64,000 nt of DNA from assembly GCF_003116815.1 (NCBI RefSeq), contig NZ_QDKQ01000064.1, positions 1 to 64,000 of the forward strand, read 5' to 3'. The position numbers were made by a program, and so were the translations under genes. Position 1 is the stretch's first letter, and every line of letters starts with the position of its first letter. The DNA comes from Caulobacter endophyticus. GTDB lineage: Bacteria; Pseudomonadota; Alphaproteobacteria; Caulobacterales; Caulobacteraceae. Below, one piece after another: positions 57,725 through 64,000 of this stretch. The notes under the pieces were generated by a model, which had not been told where the DNA came from, ran no database searches, and saw nothing but the letters and a program-made list of their open reading frames with translations.

Positions 57725-59266
57725 ATGACCTTGGCGATCGGCGACGGTGAAATCCTCATCGGCCTTGGCGAGGGCCCCGTCACCCAGCGGCTGGACCGCT
57801 CGAACCGCCACGGCGTGGTGGCCGGCGCCACCGGCACCGGCAAGACGGTGACGCTGCAGGTCATGGCCCAGGCCTTCGCCGACGCGGGCGTGCCGGTGTT
57901 CGCCGCCGACGTGAAGGGCGACCTCTCGGGCGTCGCCGCCCTGGGCACGCCCAACGAGAAGATGCTGGCCCGCGCCGCGTCGATGGACATCACCCTGACC
58001 CCGGCGGCCCCGCCGACCATCTTCTGGGACCTGTTCGGCGAGAAGGGCCACCCGATCCGCACGACCATCTCCGAGATGGGGCCGCTGCTGCTGTCGCGCC
58101 TCCTGGAGCTGAACGACGTGCAGGAGGGGGTGCTGACCATCACCTTCCACGTCGCCGACCAGGACGGCCTCTTGCTGCTCGACCTGAAGGATCTTCAAGC
58201 GGCGCTGAAGTACGTGGCCGACAACGCCGGCGAGATCGGCGTCCAGTACGGCAACGTCTCGGCCGCCACGGTCGGCGCGATCCAGCGCAAGCTGCTGACC
58301 CTGCAGACGCAGGGGGCCGAGCACTTCTTCGGCGAGCCGGCCCTGAACCTCTCCGACATCATGCGCACCGACGTGGCCGGGCGCGGCTATGTCAACGTCC
58401 TGGCGGCCGACAGGCTGATCCAGTCGCCCAAGCTCTATTCGACCTTCCTGCTGTGGCTGCTGTCGGAGCTCTTCGAAGAGCTGCCCGAGGTGGGCGATCC
58501 GGAAAAGCCCAAGCTCGTCTTCTTCTTCGACGAGGCGCACCTGCTGTTCAACGACGCGCCCAAGCCCTTGCTGGAGAAGATCGAGCAGGTGGTGCGCCTG
58601 ATCCGCTCCAAGGGCGTGGGCATCTATTTCGTCACCCAGAACCCGGCCGACATTCCCGACGCGGTGCTGGGCCAGCTGGGCGCGCGCGTGCAGCACGCGC
58701 TGCGCGCCTACACGCCCGCCGACCAGAAGGGGCTGAAGGCGGCGGCCCAGTCGTTCCGGGTCAATCCGGCCTTCGACACCGCAGAGACCATCCAGGCCCT
58801 GGGCGTGGGCGAGGCCCTGGTCTCGGTGCTCGACGCCAAGGGCGCGCCGTGCGTGGTGCAGAAGACCCTGATCCGCCCGCCGGCCTCGCGCCTGGGCCCG
58901 CTGACGCCGGAGGAGCGCGCCGCGGCCATGGCCAAGAGCCCGGTGGCCGACCTCTACGACACCGCCCAGGACCGCGCCTCGGCCTACGAGACCCTGCAGG
59001 GCCGCGCCGCCCAGGCCCAGAAGGACGCAGCCGCCGCCGCCAGCGCCGCCGAAGCCGACCGCCAGCGCGCGGCCGAAGCCAAGGTGCGCGAACGCGAGCG
59101 CGCCCAGGAAGAACGCCAAGCCGCCCGCGCCTCGCGGCCCCGCGCGTCGTCCAACCGCCAGGGCATGGCCGAGACCTTCGCCAAGTCGCTGCTGCGCACC
59201 GTGGCCAGCCAGGCCGGCCGCGAGATCATGCGGGGGTTGCTGGGGGGCCTGAGCCGGCGGCGGTAG
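57725..59266 (+). CDS. HerA-like ATPase, DUF853 family
   Basis: A soluble P-loop ATPase of 513 residues. Walker A is GATGTGKT near residue 36; the DUF853 core has [21 protein letters not shown] (Walker B) and [19 protein letters not shown]. The C-terminal 90 residues are a basic/Ala coiled coil. It is related to HerA/FtsK DNA-pumping ATPases, but the DNA role of DUF853 proteins is not established. GGGAAG precedes the ATG at 57725; the frame is open to 57644. Confidence 0.9.
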   Translation: MTLAIGDGEILIGLGEGPVTQRLDRSNRHGVVAGATGTGKTVTLQVMAQAFADAGVPVFAADVKGDLSGVAALGTPNEKMLARAASMDITLTPAAPPTIFWDLFGEKGHPIRTTISEMGPLLLSRLLELNDVQEGVLTITFHVADQDGLLLLDLKDLQAALKYVADNAGEIGVQYGNVSAATVGAIQRKLLTLQTQGAEHFFGEPALNLSDIMRTDVAGRGYVNVLAADRLIQSPKLYSTFLLWLLSELFEELPEVGDPEKPKLVFFFDEAHLLFNDAPKPLLEKIEQVVRLIRSKGVGIYFVTQNPADIPDAVLGQLGARVQHALRAYTPADQKGLKAAAQSFRVNPAFDTAETIQALGVGEALVSVLDAKGAPCVVQKTLIRPPASRLGPLTPEERAAAMAKSPVADLYDTAQDRASAYETLQGRAAQAQKDAAAAASAAEADRQRAAEAKVRERERAQEERQAARASRPRASSNRQGMAETFAKSLLRTVASQAGREIMRGLLGGLSRRR

Positions 59267-59292
59267 GAACCTCCCCCTCTGGGGGAGGATCT
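59267..59292. repeat. Palindromic intergenic repeat, family A, single-hairpin copy
   Basis: One arm only: CCTCCCCCTCTGGGGGAGG. It occupies the entire gap between the convergent DUF853 and hybrid-kinase genes and may be a decayed or minimal family A element. Confidence 0.65.
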
Positions 59293-61608
59293 TTAGCGCA
59301 CCGCCTCGGCCAGGGCCCGGTGCAGCTGCTCTATCCGGAACGGCTTGCGCAGCACCGGCCAGGGCAGGTCTTCCAGGGCCGCGGCCAGGCGGTCGCCCGC
59401 GTAGCCGGTGGTCAGCAGCACGGCCGTCTCAGGCGTACGCTCGGCGACGATACGGCCCAGCTCCACGCCGCTGACGCCGCCCGGCATGACGAGGTCCGAC
59501 AGCAGGACGTCGAAGGCGGCCTCGGTCTCCAGCCGGGCCAGGGCCGCGCGGCCGTGCTCGGCGGTGACGACGACGCAGCCCAGCTCCGACAGCGCGCCTT
59601 CCGTGATGGCCCGGACGCTGGCGTCGTCCTCGACCAGCAGCACCCGCACGCCGGTGAGATCGGCGATCGGCGCGTCCTCGGCCTTCTCGGCGACGATCCC
59701 GTCGGAAGCGGCGGCCGGCAGGTGCAGCGAGACGGTGGTTCCCCTGCCCTCCTGGCTGTCGATGGTCACCGCCCCGCCGCACTGGCGCACAAAACCATAG
59801 ACCTGGGCCAGGCCAAGGCCCGTGCCCTTGCCGACCTCCTTGGTGGTGAAGAACGGCTCGAACACCCGGCCCAGCACCTCGGGCGACATGCCATGGCCGG
59901 TGTCGCTGACCGCCACCCGCACATAGTCGCCGGCCGGGGCTTCGCCCGCCTGTCCCTCGGCCAGGCGCTCGGAGGCGACCTCGACGGTGATCGTGCCGTC
60001 GTCGGGGGTGGCGTCGACGGCGTTGACCACCAGATTGAGCAGGGCCGCCTCGAACTGGGCGGCGTCGACGCGGCTGGCGCCGGCCTCGCGGTCGGCGCGG
60101 ACCACCAGGCTCTTGGCGTCGCCGGCGGCGCGGCGCACGAGCGGCTCGACCTGCAGGATCAGGCCGGCGATATCGACGACCTCCAGCTTCAGTTCCTGGC
60201 TGCGCGAGAAGGCCAGCAGCTGGCGGGTCAGGCGCTCGCCCCGCTGGCCGGCGGCCAGGGCCGCCTCGCCCAGGCGCTTCACCCGCGCCACGTCGTCGGG
60301 GCGCTTGAGGATCATGTCGAGCCCGCCGACCATCACCGTCAGCAGGTTGTTGAAGTCGTGGGCGACCCCGCCGGTCAGCCGGCCGACGGTCTCCAGCCGC
60401 TGCGACTGGGCGAGCGCCGCCTCGGTCTTGGCGCGTTCGGCGATGCTGGCTTCGAGCGCGGCGGTGCGCTCGACGACGCGGGCTTCGAGGTCCAGCGTGG
60501 TCTCGACCACCTCGGTATTGTCGAAGCAGCTGCCGATATAGCCCTGGAACTGGCCGTAGGCGTCGTAGCGAGGGGCGCCGGCGCTGCTGATCCAGCGCCA
60601 GGCGCCGTCGGCGCGGCGCAGGCGGAAGGCGGCGCGGAATGGCCGGCGAGCCTCGATGGCGGCGGCCGCCTCGCCCTCGGCGGCCGATAGGTCGTCGGGA
60701 TGCACGCCGGCCGCCCATCCGCGCCCCAGCTCTTCTTCCATGCTGCGGCCGGTGAATTTCAGCCAGGCGTCGTTGAACCAGACGCAGGCGCCGTCGACGC
60801 CGGAAATCCAGATCATCACCGGGGCGGCGTTGGCCACGCCCCGGAACTGCTCCTCGCTGGTGCGCAGGGCCGCCTGGGCGCGCCGCTCGCGGGTCACGTC
60901 GCGAAAGGTCACCGCCAGCCCCTCGGTGATGCGTACGCCGCTGGAGCGCACCCAGTGCTCCTCGCCGTCGATCACCCGGCGCACCTCAAGGTCGTCGGGG
61001 CCGCCCTCGTCGAGCAGGCGGGTCAGGCGATCGATCATCTGCTGGCCCGTCTCGTCGCGAAACACGTCGCGCACCCGGCGGCCGATCAGGGTGGAGACGC
61101 CGCGCGGCCGCAGGGCCTGGGCGGCGGGATTGGCATAGGTCCAGCGGAAGTCGTCGATCCGGCCCGCCCGCCGCACGGGCTCGAGGATCACGAAGGCGTC
61201 GAGCGAGGCGTCCTGGGCGATACGGAAGCGCTCCTCGGCGGCCAGGCCGCTGCGCACGGCCAGCCGCAGGGCGGCGACGAACAGCACGATCAGGCCGCTG
61301 CTCAGGCCGAAGGTGGCCAGTTGCGCGGCCTGGGCGGTCTCCAGCGGACCGCTCATCCACAACAGGCGGACCAGCAGGGCGCTGGCCAGCACCGAGGCCA
61401 GGCCCGCCCATAGGCCGCCGACCAGGGCGGCCAGCATCACCGCCACGAAGAAGGGCGGGAAATTGCTGGGGTGGTCGGTCAGGGTCGCCGCGCCCACGCG
61501 GGCGGCCGCCGCCAGCGCCACGGCCGCGCCGGCCAGGCAGAACCGAAGAACCGGGCGATCGACCGACGATGCGAACCGGATCGTCGCCCGACTGAGAAAC
61601 TGGCCCAT
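59293..61608 (-). CDS. PAS hybrid sensor histidine kinase with receiver domain
   Basis: A 771-residue protein. The N-terminal 115 residues form four or so membrane helices of the KdpD/DUF4118 type. Two PAS domains follow (about 125-235 and 245-365), then a coiled coil, a HisKA with HDFNNLLT (acceptor His), HATPase_c (NLVVNAVDA, DTGHGM, GTGLGLAQ) and a C-terminal receiver with acceptor Asp in LLSDLVMPG. It passes signal by internal phosphorelay. A SigT promoter lies upstream, so it is a candidate stress-response kinase. Confidence 0.92.
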   Translation of the reverse strand: MGQFLSRATIRFASSVDRPVLRFCLAGAAVALAAAARVGAATLTDHPSNFPPFFVAVMLAALVGGLWAGLASVLASALLVRLLWMSGPLETAQAAQLATFGLSSGLIVLFVAALRLAVRSGLAAEERFRIAQDASLDAFVILEPVRRAGRIDDFRWTYANPAAQALRPRGVSTLIGRRVRDVFRDETGQQMIDRLTRLLDEGGPDDLEVRRVIDGEEHWVRSSGVRITEGLAVTFRDVTRERRAQAALRTSEEQFRGVANAAPVMIWISGVDGACVWFNDAWLKFTGRSMEEELGRGWAAGVHPDDLSAAEGEAAAAIEARRPFRAAFRLRRADGAWRWISSAGAPRYDAYGQFQGYIGSCFDNTEVVETTLDLEARVVERTAALEASIAERAKTEAALAQSQRLETVGRLTGGVAHDFNNLLTVMVGGLDMILKRPDDVARVKRLGEAALAAGQRGERLTRQLLAFSRSQELKLEVVDIAGLILQVEPLVRRAAGDAKSLVVRADREAGASRVDAAQFEAALLNLVVNAVDATPDDGTITVEVASERLAEGQAGEAPAGDYVRVAVSDTGHGMSPEVLGRVFEPFFTTKEVGKGTGLGLAQVYGFVRQCGGAVTIDSQEGRGTTVSLHLPAAASDGIVAEKAEDAPIADLTGVRVLLVEDDASVRAITEGALSELGCVVVTAEHGRAALARLETEAAFDVLLSDLVMPGGVSGVELGRIVAERTPETAVLLTTGYAGDRLAAALEDLPWPVLRKPFRIEQLHRALAEAVR

Positions 61609-61658
61609 TACGCTAGCCCCGCGTCGCCGGGCGCACCCCCGCCGACGACGCAGGTGCT

Positions 61659-61683
61659 AACGCCGGCCAACGGCAGAGGTTCC
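61659..61683 (-). promoter_or_regulatory. SigT (EcfG)-type promoter for PAS hybrid kinase
   Basis: On the minus strand GGAAC (61683-61679), a 16-base spacer, then CGTT (61662-61659). The predicted start of transcription, near 61651, leaves a leader of about 43 bases. Confidence 0.75.
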
Positions 61684-61701
61684 CGCGCAGGTTGCTTCTG
61701 A

Positions 61702-64000
61702 TCAGGCCGCGCCGCGGGCCTTGGTCTCGACCTCCGCGGCGGCGGCCGCCGCGGCGCGGGCCAGGGTCCAGGCCGACAGGCTGTCGATCGGGCCGGGACG
61801 GCCGATGGCGTAGCCCTGCAGCTCGGCGCAGGACTCGCCGCGCAGGAAGTCGATCTGCTCCTGGGTCTCGACGCCCTCGGCCACGACCGGGATCTCCAGG
61901 CTGCGGCCCAGGCCCAGCACGGCGCGCACGATGACGGTGGCGCGGTCGTGGCGGTGGATGTTCTCCACGAAGCTCTTGTCGATCTTGATCTTGTCGAACG
62001 GGAACGACTGCAGGGTCGACAGCGACGAGAAGCCGGTGCCGAAGTCGTCCATGGCGATGCGAACGCCCAGGGCCTTCAGGCGGCGCAGGTTGTCGAGCGC
62101 GCGCTGGTAGTCCTTGAACAGGGCGCTTTCGGTGATCTCCAGCTCCAGGCGCGAGGGCGACAGGCCGGTGGCGATCAGCACCTCGTGCACCAGGGTCGGC
62201 AGGTTCGGCTGGTTCAGCTGCAGCGGCGACAGGTTGACGGCGATGCGCAGCGGGCGGTCCCAGCTGGCGGCGTCGGCGCAGGCGCGGCGCAGGACCCATT
62301 CGCCCAGCTGGGTGATCAGGCCGTTCTCCTCGGCCACCGGAATGAACTCCAGCGGCGGGACCATGCCGCGCACCGGGTGCTTCCAGCGGACCAGGGCCTC
62401 GAAGCCGCAGACCTCGCCGTCGGCGGCGCGGGCCAGGGGCTGGTAGAACACCACCAGTTCCTCGTCGGTGATCGCCTGGCGCAGCTCGCGGGCCAGGGTG
62501 CGACGTTCACGGATGGTCTCGTCCATCTCGCGCTTGAAAAAGCGATAGACGCCCCGGCCGCTTTCCTTGGCGCGGTAGAGGGCCATGTCGGCGTTGGCCA
62601 GCAGGGCCTCGGCGGTGCGGCCGTCATCGGGGAACAGCGACACGCCCAGGCTCGCGCCCATGGCCAGGTCCTGGCCTTCGTAGACGGCAGGGACCGACAG
62701 CTGCTCGAGCACGCGGCCAGCCAGTTCGGCGGCGGCGGCGGGCTGATCGCCGGCGGCGATCTGCACCAGGATGAACTCGTCGCCGCCCAGGCGCGCGGCG
62801 AAGGACGGGGCGGTCACGGCGTCCTGCAGGCGGCGCGCGGCCTCGACCAGCAGGGCGTCGCCCGCCAGGTGGCCGTGCAGGTCGTTGGCTTCCTTGAAGT
62901 GATCAAGATCGATGCAGACCAGCGACAGCGTCTCGCCGGAAGCCTCGACGCGCTCCAGGGCCGCGGCCAGGCGCGCTTGCAGCGAATTGCGGTTGGGCAG
63001 GCCGGTCAGGCCGTCGTGTTCGGCCAGGTAGCGGATCTTCTCTTCGGCCGAGCGGCGCTCGCGCAGGTCGCGGATGGCCAGCACGGTCAGGCCCGAGGTC
63101 TCGGTGCGGGCGCCGTCGTCCATCAGGCGCGAGAACACCTCGACGGGAATGGCCCGACCGCCGGCCAGGGGCTGAAGAAGCCCTTCGCGGCGCACGCCCT
63201 CGCGGGCCGGCTCCTTGCCGTCAAAAGTCAGCATGGCGTTGTAGAGCGGCTTGCCGACCAGCTCGCCCAGCGGGGCGCCGGCCAGTTCGGCGAAGGCGGC
63301 GTTGGCGTCGTTGATGCGGCCGTCCTGGACCACGACGATGCCTTCGTAGGCGGCGTTGGCCAGGCGGCGGATGCGGTCCAGCGCCGAGCGGCTGGTCGAG
63401 GACTCGATGGTCACCGCGCCCAGGCCGCCCAGGATGATCAGGCCCGTGATCGAGGTCACGGCCAGGGTCAGCATGGCGCCCGACAGCAGCTGGTCGGGCA
63501 CGACGACGTTGACGTCGGGAACGATGGTGACCGCGCCCATGCCGGTGAAGTGCAGGCCGCAGACGCCCAGCGTCAGCACCGTGCCGCCGATCAGTTGCTT
63601 GGCCAGCGAACGGGCGCGGCCGGCGACGACCAAGGCCACGGCCGACAGGCTCACGCCGATCACCACCGAGGCGGCGACGGTGGCCTGTTCCCAGACCACA
63701 TAGCCTTGGGTGACGAAGGCCGACATGCCGGTGAAGTGCATCGCGCCGATGCCCAGGCCCAGCAGCAGGCCGCCGGCGCAGTCGTTGGTCCGGGTGCGCT
63801 CGGCCGAGGCCACGGCGAAGCCGGCGGCCATGAACAGCACGGCGATCATCAGCGACAGCAGCGTGCCGGCCGGGCTGTAGCCCGTCTTCAGGCCGGGATC
63901 GTAGGCGACCATGGCGATGAAGTGGGTGGCCCAGACGCCCGAGCCGGCGACGAGGCCGGTGAGCAGCAGCCAGGCGCCGCGCACGAGACCGCGCGCGCCG
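61702..64000 (-). CDS. MHYT-PAS-GGDEF-EAL cyclic-di-GMP protein (partial)
   Basis: An inner-membrane c-di-GMP enzyme cut by the window edge at its N-terminus; about 765 residues are visible. Three MHYT-type motifs (THFIAM, MHFTGM, LHFTGM) sit in membrane helices and may bind a metal sensing a gas. A PAS domain leads to a GGDEF domain with an intact LGGDEF, then an EAL domain with FEALVRW, ELEITES and DDFGTGFSS. The RxxD inhibitory site expected just before GGDEF is not seen. It may make or degrade c-di-GMP. It ends in an Ala-rich tail. Confidence 0.9.
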   Translation of the reverse strand, partial: GARGLVRGAWLLLTGLVAGSGVWATHFIAMVAYDPGLKTGYSPAGTLLSLMIAVLFMAAGFAVASAERTRTNDCAGGLLLGLGIGAMHFTGMSAFVTQGYVVWEQATVAASVVIGVSLSAVALVVAGRARSLAKQLIGGTVLTLGVCGLHFTGMGAVTIVPDVNVVVPDQLLSGAMLTLAVTSITGLIILGGLGAVTIESSTSRSALDRIRRLANAAYEGIVVVQDGRINDANAAFAELAGAPLGELVGKPLYNAMLTFDGKEPAREGVRREGLLQPLAGGRAIPVEVFSRLMDDGARTETSGLTVLAIRDLRERRSAEEKIRYLAEHDGLTGLPNRNSLQARLAAALERVEASGETLSLVCIDLDHFKEANDLHGHLAGDALLVEAARRLQDAVTAPSFAARLGGDEFILVQIAAGDQPAAAAELAGRVLEQLSVPAVYEGQDLAMGASLGVSLFPDDGRTAEALLANADMALYRAKESGRGVYRFFKREMDETIRERRTLARELRQAITDEELVVFYQPLARAADGEVCGFEALVRWKHPVRGMVPPLEFIPVAEENGLITQLGEWVLRRACADAASWDRPLRIAVNLSPLQLNQPNLPTLVHEVLIATGLSPSRLELEITESALFKDYQRALDNLRRLKALGVRIAMDDFGTGFSSLSTLQSFPFDKIKIDKSFVENIHRHDRATVIVRAVLGLGRSLEIPVVAEGVETQEQIDFLRGESCAELQGYAIGRPGPIDSLSAWTLARAAAAAAAEVETKARGAA

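Overview
The window is a high-G+C, densely coded bacterial chromosome segment that looks like Caulobacter or a very close member of the Caulobacteraceae. Supporting this are a LOV-histidine kinase/single-domain regulator pair (lovK-lovR), promoters of the GGAAC-N16/17-CGTT type used by the general-stress sigma factor SigT/EcfG, a giant NAD-dependent glutamate dehydrogenase, a TonB-dependent receptor with terminal Phe, and a long PstA with an extra periplasmic segment. No phage, plasmid, IS element or CRISPR array was seen; this is core chromosome with small accessory insertions.

Layout. 1-1252: metal-efflux gene and divergent MerR regulator sharing one operator. 1379-8009 (minus): the phosphate locus phoR-pstC-pstA-pstB-phoU-phoB, with a three-unit Pho box upstream of pstC; pstS is absent. 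8252-13230: autotransporter and an OprP-type porin. 13300-18758: a membrane protein, a zinc-ribbon protein, two tandem sulfate-binding proteins, then lovK, lovR and a SemiSWEET gene, with a SigT promoter in front of lovK. 18819-24087: argB, HAD nucleotidase, dapD, DUF805, a SigT-promoter lipoprotein, fmt, truA. 24214-28357 (minus): small membrane proteins, DUF3916, glutaminase, dapE. 28438-34186: cupin, small and low-G+C orphan genes, lipoprotein, a cytosine-5 DNA methyltransferase, cysK, FAD monooxygenase and a Vsr mismatch endonuclease. 34183-39101: hybrid kinase, DUF167, YggT, tRNA-Ala(CGC), and the agmatine-to-putrescine pair aguB-aguA. 39245-47898: TonB receptor, ArnT-like glycosyltransferase, cysS, folE, DUF817, hisI, LysE exporter. 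48017-51106: PhoD alkaline phosphatase (with a Pho-box-like site) and DUF418. 51319-64000: NAD-glutamate dehydrogenase, AI-2E-family permease, HerA-like ATPase, a hybrid kinase with a SigT promoter, and an MHYT-GGDEF-EAL protein cut by the window edge.

Themes. Two regulons can be read from the DNA: Pho (pst operon, phoD) and SigT (lovK, a helical lipoprotein, a PAS hybrid kinase). Three families of palindromic intergenic repeats recur, mostly right after stop codons and between convergent genes; one supplies the Shine-Dalgarno of the HAD nucleotidase gene. Two intergenic regions (24099-24205 and 56300-56385) each fold into three consecutive hairpins with C-rich loops on the minus strand and are candidate small RNAs or structured leaders. 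All functional calls come from motif recognition by eye; no database search was possible.
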